From the NCBI GenBank assembly GCA_026706455.1, contig JAPOYS010000057.1, forward strand, positions 1 through 46,969: a stretch of DNA of 46,969 nt. Reading direction: 5' to 3'. The position numbers were made by a program, and so were the translations under genes. This DNA is from Chloroflexota bacterium. Lineage in GTDB: Bacteria; Chloroflexota; Anaerolineae; Aggregatilineales; Phototrophicaceae. Numbering within the stretch: position 1 is the stretch's first letter; the number at the start of each line of letters is the position of its first letter. Shown one piece after another: positions 24,828 through 32,553 of this stretch. The notes under the pieces are model-generated. The model saw only the letters and a list, made by a program, of their open reading frames with translations, ran no database searches and had not been told where the DNA came from.

Positions 24828-26098
24828 TTCTCAAGCACCAATACAAACTCAGTCGGATACGCTAGAGCATCAGCATCGGAAGTCTTGGCGAATCTTCCTG
24901 TCGCCTTGTCCCTTGTTGATGGCAGATTCTTAGACGGAATTTCGCGTTTGATCACATCTATCAGGTAGAAGCCCAAACGTTGCATTTGCTCAACAAATAC
25001 TTCCGCGTTTGCGATTTGGACGCCCTTTAGACTAGTGTTTCCAATCACGATGCAAATTTTGCCGCCGACGCGAAGCAGGCGATAAAGCTCCGCCCAAATC
25101 TCATACATGGATTCGAAGTAGCTGATGACGCTGGATGCGGTCTTGCCGTTCACTGATGCCAACTCGGCGCCAATCTCAGCGGCAAGCGAACTACGCGTAT
25201 GCGCTTCGTATGTTCCAGTTGCACACTCAATTCGTCTGAGCGCAGACCCGATAAATTTCTCTCGAAACGCCCTTAGATCATCCAGTCTCTCCAGCCAGAG
25301 CATGGATAGCTGATGCAGGTCGCCATACTCATAGGAAGTCACGTACGGCGGAGAAGTTACAACCAGGTCCACGGATTCATTCACCAACGGCAGACATCTC
25401 GAATCTCGGCACTCTGCATTGGCTGAGAAAGCGCGCCCATTCATCAACTCATGAAATGCCAAGTTGCCCTTTGACATCATACGAATCTGGCGGTTGAACG
25501 TACGCATGACATCGGGAATTTTCTTCTTAAAGTCGCGTGTAGGCTTGTTGCTCTTCTGATGCCAAATGGAACAGTTCTTTAGAATGTTCGAAAAACCACA
25601 GACAAAGAATCTACGGATGTCAATATCATCTATGGCGTGTATCGCCTGCAACAGTCTTGACAATTCCTTTTTTTCGCTTTCTCTGAACCAGTAATCTATT
25701 CTTTCGTTTTGGGGTAGCTCGGGAACAGTTTCGAAGCTCCTAATCCTAATTTCCTCATACGCTTCGCTCAACGACTGAGGGTCAAGGAGTCGTACTTTTG
25801 CCAGTGAAATCAAAATGGATATCGGATTTATGTCATAACCGTACGAATAGCGACGGGAAACTACGGACTCGACGAGCGTCGTGCCGCAGCCACAGAATGG
25901 ATCAAGAACTGTGTTTCCTTCCTCTGAGTATTCCTCTATAAGGCGCCTAGCCAATTGTGGAATGAATTTGGCGGGGTAACGATGGTAGCCGTGGGTGATA
26001 TAAGTGGTGTCCAACCGTTTCGCTTCGCTGAACGCCCAATCGTCGGATATTGGGATGTCTTCAAAACTTAGGGCAGGGATTACTCTATCTAGAATCAT
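24824..26098 (-). CDS. DNA methyltransferase of the type II system (probable N4-cytosine type)
   Basis: This encodes 424 residues from ATG 26098. Motif I, DPFCGCGTT (D66-T74), is preceded by GYHRYPAKFIPQLARRL, a frequent N-terminal signature of DpnIIB/N4-cytosine enzymes. Motif IV, TSPPY (T248-Y252), comes later, giving the order I then IV. TSPPY is the usual catalytic motif of N4-cytosine methyltransferases. ICIVIGNTSLKG and the C-terminal PTEFVLVLEK fit the family. The enzyme would protect the host from the partner nuclease. It precedes and overlaps the nuclease gene, so modification is made first. The region is lower in GC than its neighbours. The modified base is inferred from the motif. 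Confidence 0.88.
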   Translation of the reverse strand: MILDRVIPALSFEDIPISDDWAFSEAKRLDTTYITHGYHRYPAKFIPQLARRLIEEYSEEGNTVLDPFCGCGTTLVESVVSRRYSYGYDINPISILISLAKVRLLDPQSLSEAYEEIRIRSFETVPELPQNERIDYWFRESEKKELSRLLQAIHAIDDIDIRRFFVCGFSNILKNCSIWHQKSNKPTRDFKKKIPDVMRTFNRQIRMMSKGNLAFHELMNGRAFSANAECRDSRCLPLVNESVDLVVTSPPYVTSYEYGDLHQLSMLWLERLDDLRAFREKFIGSALRRIECATGTYEAHTRSSLAAEIGAELASVNGKTASSVISYFESMYEIWAELYRLLRVGGKICIVIGNTSLKGVQIANAEVFVEQMQRLGFYLIDVIKREIPSKNLPSTRDKATGRFAKTSDADALAYPTEFVLVLEK

Positions 26099-26130
26099 TG
26101 TTCAGAATCTCACTAATCCATCCAAAAGTG

Positions 26131-26159
26131 ATTTTAGCACACTTGTGCAGTTTGCGTAA
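26131..26159 (-). promoter_or_regulatory. Putative promoter and palindromic operator for the restriction-modification operon
   Basis: On the minus strand a TTACGC (26159-26154) and a TAAAAT (26136-26131) are 17 bp apart, about 30 bases before the methyltransferase start. Between them lies the palindrome GCACA-CT-TGTGC (26137-26148). An operator touching the -10 would suit autoregulation by a control protein or the methyltransferase itself; no control-protein gene is seen. Confidence 0.45.
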
Positions 26160-26173
26160 CCGGCAATTTACTT

Positions 26174-26418
26174 TTACGCATTTTCTTTCGGTCTCTGAAA
26201 CTTCTCATCGTACTTTCTATACAGCTTGAGTATGTCTTTGTAAAAGTCCATGGCAGCGTCGTTGCCGTATGCCAGCCCCAGCAATAGAATGCAAAGACGG
26301 CCTCTTTCATTGTCTGGTAGCGAAATTCATAAACGCCGTTATGGTGTTTCTCCAGAAACTCCATCACAGACAGGTTATCATCTTCATGCTTTTTCCAAGT
26401 TCTGATTTTCTTGTCCAT
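26174..26418 (-). pseudogene. Small unknown gene disrupted by a one-base frameshift
   Basis: A frame opens at ATG 26418, directly after the eda stop (TAAATG), with GGGGGGAG as ribosome site, and reads MDKKIRTWKKHEDD... to EAVFAFYC. It then continues to 26134 with an implausible Trp/Thr/Ser-rich tail. In the next frame, from about 26295 to the TAA at 26174, the sequence reads LGLAYGNDAAMDFYKDILK then LYRKYDEKFQRPKENA, a convincing amphipathic helical C-terminus. Loss of one base near 26284-26292 would explain the change, giving an original product of about 82 residues. Function is unknown and no motif is recognised. It is part of the AT-rich island with the restriction genes. Real mutation and a sequencing error cannot be told apart here. 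Confidence 0.6.
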
Positions 26419-27060
26419 TTACTCCCCCCGCGCGGACTCCACCGCGTTCACCAGGATGCGCGCGCGGCTGCGCAGCTGCGACTTCGACCACGCGCCATCG
26501 CCGACCAGCCAGGGTCCCATGCCGCAGGCGACCGCGCCGGCCAGAATGAACTCGCGCGCGTTCTGATCGTTTAGGGCGCCGTTGCACATGAAAGCCATGT
26601 GATTGAGCGGACCGAAAATGGCGCGGAAGTAATCGACGCCCAGAGCGCCGATGGGGAAGAGCTTGATGAGCGGCGCGCCCATGTCCCAGGCGGCCAGGGC
26701 TTCCGAGGGTGTGGCGGCTCCAGGCCCCATGAGGACGCCACGCTCCATCACCGCCCGCACGACGGCTGGTTGGAAGGCGGGCGAAACGACAAAATCAGCG
26801 CCGGCATCCATGACCGCATGCGCCGTCTCCACATCCAGCACGGTGCCCATGCCGACGCAAGCCTCCGCTCCGAACTCGGTCTTGAGGGCGCGCATGGCTT
26901 CGATCGGCGCCTCCGAGTTCATCATCAACTCGAAGACATGAATGCCCTCATTCATCAAGACATCGGCCACGCCGAGCGCGACCGCCGGCGGGAAGGCGCC
27001 GCGCATCCCGGCGACGATGCCGCTCGCATTGATCGCTTTGAGCGCGCTGCTGCTGTCCAT
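26419..27060 (-). CDS. eda: 2-keto-3-deoxy-6-phosphogluconate / 4-hydroxy-2-oxoglutarate aldolase
   Basis: This encodes 213 residues from ATG 27060 with GGAG as ribosome site. The class I aldolase signatures are E44 (VFELMMNSEAP), the Schiff-base lysine K133 in LIKLFPIGALG, and GMGTVLDVETAHAVMDAGADF. Size and motifs match Eda, a trimeric cytosolic enzyme that splits KDPG to pyruvate and glyceraldehyde 3-phosphate (or 4-hydroxy-2-oxoglutarate). KLFPI replaces the usual KLFPA. The divergent neighbour is a glycerate kinase, and that pair suggests breakdown of sugar acids or ketodeoxy acids. The frameshifted gene and restriction island lie immediately downstream. Confidence 0.87.
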   Translation of the reverse strand: MDSSSALKAINASGIVAGMRGAFPPAVALGVADVLMNEGIHVFELMMNSEAPIEAMRALKTEFGAEACVGMGTVLDVETAHAVMDAGADFVVSPAFQPAVVRAVMERGVLMGPGAATPSEALAAWDMGAPLIKLFPIGALGVDYFRAIFGPLNHMAFMCNGALNDQNAREFILAGAVACGMGPWLVGDGAWSKSQLRSRARILVNAVESARGE

Positions 27061-27080
27061 TTCTCCGCCTGACTTCAAGC

Positions 27081-27089
27081 TGCTATAAT
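27081..27089 (+). promoter_or_regulatory. Extended -10 promoter for the glycerate kinase gene
   Basis: TGC-TATAAT (27081-27089) is a perfect -10 with the extended TG, in the eda/glycerate kinase divergent spacer. There is no clear -35. The start would be near 27096, giving a leader of about 90 bases to the preferred GTG at 27190. Confidence 0.55.
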
Positions 27090-27189
27090 TTGGACGTCGA
27101 TTCACGCTTATGATAGTGTTTGAAGCGTAGTTTGCCAATGAATGATAGAAGCGTTTGCGGGGCGCTTTGTCGATGAAGGATTGCGGCGC

Positions 27190-28326
27190 GTGAAAATTCT
27201 GGTGGCTTCGGGCGCATTCAAGCAGAGTCTGACGGCGGCCCAAGCCTGCGCCGCCATCGCGCGCGGGCTGCGCGAATCGGGTCTGGGCGCGGCTGTCGAG
27301 CAGCTGCCAATCGCTGACGGCGGCAATGGCACGCTGGACGCCTTCCTGGCGACGGGCGGCGAGCGTGTCTCCGTCCCAGCAATGGACCCGCTGATGCGCC
27401 CGATTGACGCTGAGTACGGGCTGATCGACGCCGGGCGGACAGCCGTCATCGAGATGGCGCTGGCTTCGGGCTTGGAACTGCTGGCGCCATCGGAGTTGAA
27501 CCCGCTGAAAGCGACCACCTACGGCACGGGTCAGCTGATGGCGGATGCGCTGGCGCGCGGCGTCGAACGCATCATCATCGGCTTGGGCGGCAGCGCCACG
27601 GTGGATGGCGGCATGGGCTGTCTGAGCGCGCTCGGGCTGCGGCTGCTGGACGCGGATGGCTGCGAGATTTCGCCGGGCGGTGGCGGATTGGCCTCGCTGG
27701 CGATGATCGACGCGAGCGACCTGGACGATGGCTGGCGCGATGTAGAGATCGTGATTGCTTCCGATGTGGAGAATCCGACTTTGGGCGAGCGAGGCGCGGC
27801 GCGCGTCTTCGGCCCGCAAAAGGGCGCCGATGCAGCGATGGTGGGAGAGCTGGAGCGCAATCTGCGCCACTGCTTCACGGTCGTGCACGAGCAGCTGGGC
27901 CTGGACCTGCGGGCGGTCAAAGGCGGCGGGGCGGCCGGCGCATTCGCGGCCGGGCTGATGGCTTTTCTCAACTGTCGGATAGAGCCGGGCATTGACCTGG
28001 TGCTGGCGCACAACCGCTTTCGCGACCGGCTGGCCAGCTGCGCGCTGGCAGTCACCGGCGAAGGCCAGATCGATGAGCAGACGCTTGAGGGCAAGGGTCC
28101 GCTGGGACTGTCGAAATTGGCGAGCGAGTATGGCGTGCCGACCATCGCGCTCGTCGGCGGCTTGAATATCGACGACCGCGCGCTGCATGAAGCCGGTGTG
28201 CAAGCGGCTTTCTCGATCGTGGACAAGCCGATGCCGTTGACGGAAGCGCTGGCGAACGCGGACGAGCTTTTGCGGCGAGCGGCGCTGCGGCTGGGTTATG
28301 TGCTGCGGATGACGCGCGGGGATTGA
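27190..28326 (+). CDS. Glycerate kinase (GarK/GlxK family)
   Basis: This encodes 378 residues from GTG 27190, chosen because the family begins MKILVASGAFKQSLTA and GAAGGA lies at 27174-27179; the frame extends to ATG 27142. Family motifs are PIADGGNGTLDAFL, GLGGSATVDGGMGCLSALG, KGGGAAGAFAAGL and TGEGQIDEQTLEGKGPLG. The enzyme phosphorylates D-glycerate (2- or 3-position) in the cytosol. The usual length is about 380. It is divergent from eda and runs four bases ahead of proB, so it shares a transcript with proline biosynthesis. The position of the phosphate is not predictable. Confidence 0.9.
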   Translation: MKILVASGAFKQSLTAAQACAAIARGLRESGLGAAVEQLPIADGGNGTLDAFLATGGERVSVPAMDPLMRPIDAEYGLIDAGRTAVIEMALASGLELLAPSELNPLKATTYGTGQLMADALARGVERIIIGLGGSATVDGGMGCLSALGLRLLDADGCEISPGGGGLASLAMIDASDLDDGWRDVEIVIASDVENPTLGERGAARVFGPQKGADAAMVGELERNLRHCFTVVHEQLGLDLRAVKGGGAAGAFAAGLMAFLNCRIEPGIDLVLAHNRFRDRLASCALAVTGEGQIDEQTLEGKGPLGLSKLASEYGVPTIALVGGLNIDDRALHEAGVQAAFSIVDKPMPLTEALANADELLRRAALRLGYVLRMTRGD

Positions 28327-28330
28327 GCAA

Positions 28331-29425
28331 ATGCGACGGATCGTCCTCAAACTCGGCACGAGCGTGCTGACCAAGGGCACGCCGCGATTGAATCGCCAGC
28401 GCATGCTGGAGTTGGCGCAGCAGGCGGCCCGCTTGCACGCGCAGGGCTACGAGATAATCGTCGTCTCGTCGGGCGCGCAGACAGCGGGCCGCAGTCAACT
28501 CAACTTCCCGGATCTGGGCAAATCGGTGCCGGCGAAGCAGATGCTCAGCGCGGTCGGTCAAAGTCACCTGATGCGCATCTATCAGGATCTATTCGATATC
28601 TTCGAGATCACGGCGGCGCAGATCCTGCTCACGCGCGACGACCTGAGCGACCGGGTCCGCTATTTGAATGCGCGCGACACGCTGGACACGCTGATCGAGC
28701 AACGAATCATCCCGATTGTCAACGAGAATGACACCATCGCCACCGACGAGATTCGGGTTGGCGATAACGACAATCTGTCGGCGCTGGTCGCCAGCGTCGT
28801 CGACGCCGACCTCTTGATTATCCTGACCGATCAGCCGGGCATCTTCACGGATGACCCGCGCAAGAACCCCGAGGCGGCGCTGATCCAGAATATCGAGCAG
28901 GTATCGGACGAACTGTTCGCGCTGGCCGGCGGCGCCGGCAGCAAGGAAGGCACCGGCGGCATGGTCACCAAGATTCAAGCGGCGCAGATCGCCAGCCGCA
29001 GCGGCATCGAAACGATCATCGCTAGCGGCAGCGAAACAGACGTGGTCAGGCGGCTGGTGGCTGGCGAGCGGATCGGCACACGCATAGCGGCGGCCAAGGA
29101 CCGCTCGGAGAGCCGCAAGCGCTGGCTCTTGACCGATCGTACGCAGGGAGCGCTCGTGGTGGACGCGGGCGCGGTGAAGGTGCTGCTGGGCGGCGGCGCC
29201 AGTCTGCTGCCGGTCGGCATCCGCGAGGTGCGCGGCGAGTTTGAGCGGGGGGCGACGCTGGCTGTGCTGAGGCCCGACGGGCGCGCGATTGCGCATGGTT
29301 TGAGCAATTATCAGAGCGATGACCTGCGCCGGATCTCGGGCCGCAAGTCAAGCGAGATCGTCGAACTCCTCGGCTACAGCTACGGCGACGCCGTGCTGCA
29401 TCGAAACAACCTGGCGCTGCTGTAG
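28331..29425 (+). CDS. proB: Glutamate 5-kinase
   Basis: This encodes 364 residues from ATG 28331, four bases after the glycerate kinase stop. The amino-acid-kinase domain has IVLKLGTSVLTKG, VVSSGAQTAGR (normally SSGAVAAG), PIVNENDTIATDEI, GDNDNLSALVAS and ILTDQPGIFTDDPR. GGMVTKIQAAQIA follows. Residues about 270-364 are a PUA domain (GALVVDAGAVKVLL, then SLLPVGIREVRGEF), as in E. coli ProB. The enzyme makes glutamyl 5-phosphate, the first step of proline synthesis, and is usually feedback-inhibited by proline. proA follows after two Uma2 genes, not directly, which is unusual. Confidence 0.95.
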   Translation: MRRIVLKLGTSVLTKGTPRLNRQRMLELAQQAARLHAQGYEIIVVSSGAQTAGRSQLNFPDLGKSVPAKQMLSAVGQSHLMRIYQDLFDIFEITAAQILLTRDDLSDRVRYLNARDTLDTLIEQRIIPIVNENDTIATDEIRVGDNDNLSALVASVVDADLLIILTDQPGIFTDDPRKNPEAALIQNIEQVSDELFALAGGAGSKEGTGGMVTKIQAAQIASRSGIETIIASGSETDVVRRLVAGERIGTRIAAAKDRSESRKRWLLTDRTQGALVVDAGAVKVLLGGGASLLPVGIREVRGEFERGATLAVLRPDGRAIAHGLSNYQSDDLRRISGRKSSEIVELLGYSYGDAVLHRNNLALL

Positions 29426-29504
29426 CGCCGGCGCCCGCGGATGCGCCTATGCAAAACCTGCTGTGTTAGAATTGCGGCAAGTGGGATGAGGACAAGATTC
29501 GGAT

Positions 29505-30086
29505 ATGGAAGTCAAGAAGCGCCTCTATACCGTGGATGATGTTTTGGAGTTGCAGGGTTGGGACGGCAAACGAGACAGAAAGTATGAGTTGATCAACGGA
29601 GATCTCATTGAAATGTCGCCGACAAATTATCCACATGGCAGACTTGCCGGTCGATTATTCCGCTACTTTGAAGACTACGCTGAAAGCCGCAACTTGGGTG
29701 AAGCAAGCGTTGAAGCTGGCTTTCATCCGGCAAACGATCGGTCGACGCTTTTGGCGCCGGATGTCGCTTTCATTACACGCGCGCGACTCCCTGATCCTGA
29801 ATCATTCACATTGGTTGGATTCATGCCAGACCTCGCAGTTGAGATAAAGTCACCGAGCAATACGATGGCTGAACTGCGCCGGAAATCCACAATCTACCTG
29901 GAAAATGGCGCGCAATTGGTATGGCTGATTGACCCAATGAAGCGGATCGCCGAAATCTGCCGCTTAGGAGAATCCGGGCAACTCCAGACCCGGACGGTCG
30001 GACCGGATGGCAAGCTCAGCGGCGAAGACCTGCTGCCCGGATTTGTACTGGAACTGCGTCATCTATTCGGCAGAAGGTCCACTTGA
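29505..30086 (+). CDS. Uma2-family (DUF820) PD-(D/E)XK nuclease-like protein, copy 1
   Basis: This encodes 193 residues from ATG 29505. The family pattern is YELINGDLIEMSP, then APDVAFITRARLP, GFMPDLAVEIKSPSNT, LVWLIDPMKR and GEDLLPGFVLEL. PDV and VEIKSPS are the acidic and basic positions of the nuclease-like core. Uma2 proteins are very abundant in Chloroflexota and cyanobacteria, usually in many paralogues; their role is unknown. It shares its first 116 bases almost exactly with copy 2, which is 680 bases downstream, though the rest is only moderately similar. It sits between proB and proA. Confidence 0.85.
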   Translation: MEVKKRLYTVDDVLELQGWDGKRDRKYELINGDLIEMSPTNYPHGRLAGRLFRYFEDYAESRNLGEASVEAGFHPANDRSTLLAPDVAFITRARLPDPESFTLVGFMPDLAVEIKSPSNTMAELRRKSTIYLENGAQLVWLIDPMKRIAEICRLGESGQLQTRTVGPDGKLSGEDLLPGFVLELRHLFGRRST

Positions 30087-30184
30087 ATGCATCGTCTTCT
30101 ATAGCATTGTGATTGTCGCCGATAGTCTCATCCATACTCACCCAAGCAAGAATCGTGGCAAGTGTGACAAGGAAGAATAGCGTC

Positions 30185-30300
30185 ATGGAAGTCAAAAAGC
30201 GCCTCTATACCGTGGATGATGTTTTGGAGTTGCAGGGTTGGGACGGCAAACGAGACAGAAAGTATGAGTTGATCAACGGAGATCTCATTGAAATGTCGCC
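30185..30300 (+). repeat. Near-identical direct repeat shared by the two Uma2 genes (partner 29505-29620)
   Basis: The 116 bases from the start codon are identical in both genes except one synonymous change (AAG versus AAA at codon 4). Similarity drops sharply after the codons for EMSP. The rest of the genes and the leaders are clearly more diverged. This pattern fits recent gene conversion of the 5' ends. Confidence 0.9.
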
Positions 30301-30757
30301 AGCGAATCTATTGCACAATTGGTTAGCCTTTGAGATTGCAGGCGAGATTCGAGACTACCTGAAGAAACATGATATCGGCTTTGGCGGCGTTGAAGGTGGT
30401 TTTTCCCCGCCTGATGATCGCCACAATTTATTTGCGCCCGATGTCGCTTTCGTGAGCAAAGACAGAATGCCACAGCCGATTCCGCAGACCTTCGCCGGCT
30501 TCATGCCCGACCTCGCTGTCGAGATCGCTTCGCCGTCCAACACAGTCGCCGAGTTGCGCGAGAAAGCTGCGACGTACCTGCGCAACGGGACGCGCCTTGT
30601 ATGGATCCTGTACCCGGATCGGAAAGGCGCGGAGGTCTGCCGCATTGATGACGACGCTCAGTTCGTAACGAAGTCCGTCGGCGCCGATGGCAAGCTGGAC
30701 GGCGAGGACCTGCTGCCCGGCTTTGAACTGGATTTGCGTCAGCTCTTCGGCGACTGA
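30185..30757 (+). CDS. Uma2-family (DUF820) PD-(D/E)XK nuclease-like protein, copy 2
   Basis: This encodes 190 residues from ATG 30185; the frame extends to 30113, but MEVKKRLYTVDDVL is the same start as copy 1. APDVAFVSKDRMP, GFMPDLAVEIASPSNT, YLRNGTRLVWILYP and GEDLLPGFELDLRQLF follow. Relative to copy 1 the Lys after VEI is Ala. Many Uma2 proteins lack a Lys there, so this need not mean loss of activity. Upstream bases also resemble those of copy 1 (GGCAAGTG...), but less closely than the first 116 coding bases. Function is unknown. Confidence 0.85.
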   Translation: MEVKKRLYTVDDVLELQGWDGKRDRKYELINGDLIEMSPANLLHNWLAFEIAGEIRDYLKKHDIGFGGVEGGFSPPDDRHNLFAPDVAFVSKDRMPQPIPQTFAGFMPDLAVEIASPSNTVAELREKAATYLRNGTRLVWILYPDRKGAEVCRIDDDAQFVTKSVGADGKLDGEDLLPGFELDLRQLFGD

Positions 30758-30870
30758 GGCATTTGGGGTCGTATCGCCGCTCGCGCCTCTCGTTTGAACA
30801 TCGTTGCAATTCGATGCTTCATGTGGGATATTTGACGTCTAACCGCTTGCGAACCAGTCGAGGCAAAATC

Positions 30871-32148
30871 ATGGCGCAAACCGTTCTCGAAAAAATGGAC
30901 CTGGCGCGGATGGGGGCGCGGGCGAAGTCGGCTGCCGGCATCCTGGCGCGGAAGACCACGGCCGAAAAGAACGCCGCGCTGCTTGCCATTGCCGACGCGC
31001 TCGAAGCCAATACCTTGGGCATTCTGGAAGCCAATCAGCGCGACCTGGAGCTGGCGGCGCAGAACGGCATTGATCCCATCTGGATTCGCGACCGCATCGA
31101 CCTTGAAAAGCGGATGCCCGGCATCGTGGCCGATGTGCGCAAGGTCGCCGACTTGCCCGACCCGGTCGGCGAAGTCTTGCAAGATACGACATTGGACAAC
31201 GGCTTGCGCTTACTCAAGCGGCGTACGCCCCTGGGCGTGCTGGGGACGATATACGAGTCGCGCCCGAATGTCACGGTGGATGTTTCGACGCTGGCGCTGA
31301 AGACGAGCAACGCCGTCATTTTGCGCGGCGGCTCCGATGTGCTCCACAGCAATCTGCAGCTAACGCAAATAATGCAAGATGTGTTGGCGGCGCGGGACTT
31401 CCCGCCGGATGCGATTCAGACCATCAGCAGCGCAGACCGCCGCTACGTTAGCGAGATGCTGCGCCTTCACGAGTATATCGACATGATCATCCCGCGCGGC
31501 GGCAACGGCTTGCACACCTTCTGCCGCGAGAACAGCAGCATTCCGGTGATCACCGGCGGCATTGGCGTTTGCCATATTTTCGTTGACGAGAGCGCCCAGT
31601 TGGACAAGGCTTTGCCCTTGCTGGACAACGCCAAGACCCAGCGGCCCGCCGTCTGCAATTCGATGGAGACTTTACTCGCGCATCAATCGATTGCCGCCGA
31701 GCTGCTGCCAAGCGTAGTTGATGTCTTGGGTGCGGCTGGCGTCGAGTTCCACGCCGACGAGCGCGCCTACGATATTGTCGGCGGGGACGCGCGGGTCGTG
31801 CCGGCGGCTGAGGACGACTTTGATACTGAGTGGTACAATCTGACGCTGAATCTGAAAGTAGTCGATGACGTGGACGAGGCGATCGCCCACATCGCCCGCC
31901 ACGGAACGCAGCATTCGGACTGCATCCTGACGGAGACGGCGGCGCACGCCGAGCGCTTCTTGAACGAGGTCGATTCAGCGGCTGTATACTGGAACGCCAG
32001 CACGCGCTTCACCGATGGCAGCGCGATGGGCATGGGCGCCGAGGTGGCGATCAGCACGCAAAAGCTGCACGCGCGCGGGCCAATGGCGCTGGAAGAACTG
32101 ACGACCTACAAGTGGATCGTCAAGGGCGATTATACGTCGAGGCTCTAG
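30871..32148 (+). CDS. proA: Gamma-glutamyl phosphate reductase
   Basis: This encodes 425 residues; the frame runs from 30763, but MAQTVLEKMDLARMG at 30871 has GAGG at a normal distance and matches the family length (about 420). The aldehyde-dehydrogenase-like fold has RRTPLGVLGTIYESRPNV, then NSSIPVITGGIGVCHIFVD, and the catalytic C262 in RPAVCNSMETLLAH. TRFTDGSAMGMGAEVAIST is near the end. It reduces glutamyl 5-phosphate to the semialdehyde with NADPH, the second step of proline synthesis. It is separated from proB by the two Uma2 genes; it may be read from the same message or from a weak local promoter. Confidence 0.96.
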   Translation: MAQTVLEKMDLARMGARAKSAAGILARKTTAEKNAALLAIADALEANTLGILEANQRDLELAAQNGIDPIWIRDRIDLEKRMPGIVADVRKVADLPDPVGEVLQDTTLDNGLRLLKRRTPLGVLGTIYESRPNVTVDVSTLALKTSNAVILRGGSDVLHSNLQLTQIMQDVLAARDFPPDAIQTISSADRRYVSEMLRLHEYIDMIIPRGGNGLHTFCRENSSIPVITGGIGVCHIFVDESAQLDKALPLLDNAKTQRPAVCNSMETLLAHQSIAAELLPSVVDVLGAAGVEFHADERAYDIVGGDARVVPAAEDDFDTEWYNLTLNLKVVDDVDEAIAHIARHGTQHSDCILTETAAHAERFLNEVDSAAVYWNASTRFTDGSAMGMGAEVAISTQKLHARGPMALEELTTYKWIVKGDYTSRL

Positions 32149-32178
32149 TACCAGGCGACAATACAGACAAATGCCCAC

Positions 32179-32208
32179 TTGACACTGTACTGCGCGCCAC
32201 TGGATAAT
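32179..32208 (+). promoter_or_regulatory. Sigma-70 type promoter for the pheS T-box transcript
   Basis: A perfect TTGACA (32179-32184) and GATAAT (32203-32208) are 18 bp apart, with a TG just before the -10. Transcription would begin near 32215, some 340 bases before pheS. This is the best promoter in the window. Confidence 0.8.
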
Positions 32209-32253
32209 ATCAGCAATAAAATAGCAAAACCAAAGGCGACGACGAAGACAGTC

Positions 32254-32502
32254 TGCATTTGCGCGGATACGCGCTTGCATCACCAGGGAGCGAGCGTCAG
32301 GGACTGGAAGCGCTCGCGGAGGCAGATGCAGAATTCACTTCCGAGCTGACGGGTGAAACGGCGATCAACCGCCGGAGTAGTCCGCTCCGCTGGTCCGGCG
32401 TGACAGGGCACAATGAGCGCGGCGCCAGGCGACGGCGCCGAACCAGGGTGGTACCGCGGGAACTTTCACGCTCTCGTCCCTTGATGGACTGAGGGCGTTT
32501 TT
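32254..32502 (+). promoter_or_regulatory. T-box leader with UUC (Phe) specifier, controlling pheS
   Basis: The conserved T-box sequence AGGGTGGTACCGCG is at 32445-32458. UGGU in it would pair with the NCCA end of uncharged tRNA, and AGGG pairs with CCCT (32478-32481) to form the antiterminator. Upstream, CGTCAG (32295-32300) pairs with CTGACG (32346-32351) to close Stem I around GAATTCACTTCC, in which TTC (32334-32336) followed by A is the expected specifier. GAGC and GGGTGAAAC after Stem I are also typical. Stem-loops GGCG/CGCC (about 32360-32372) and GGCGCC/GGCGCC follow. UUC is a Phe codon and the next gene is pheS, so uncharged tRNA-Phe should induce expression. Predicted from sequence only. 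Confidence 0.92.
32469..32502 (+). terminator. Regulated terminator of the T-box
   Basis: CGCTCTCGTCC (32469-32479) pairs with GGACTGAGGGCG (32486-32497) in an 11-bp stem with one bulged base, closed by a six-base loop and followed by five T residues. Its 5' strand overlaps the antiterminator partner CCCT, so the two structures exclude each other, as in transcription-controlling T-boxes. Confidence 0.85.
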
Positions 32503-32553
32503 CTTAGGGGGCAAATTGGAGCCCAGCGCCGATTCAATTGTGGAGGAAAAGAG

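Noticed and set aside
26134..26173. The tail of the first frame in the disrupted small gene as true coding sequence
   Set aside because: It overlaps a promoter-like region and its composition is not protein-like; the other frame gives a better C-terminus.
26419..28404. A 661-codon minus-strand frame that would extend eda upstream across the glycerate kinase gene
   Set aside because: The extension is antisense to a well-supported kinase gene; eda has a good start and ribosome site at 27060.
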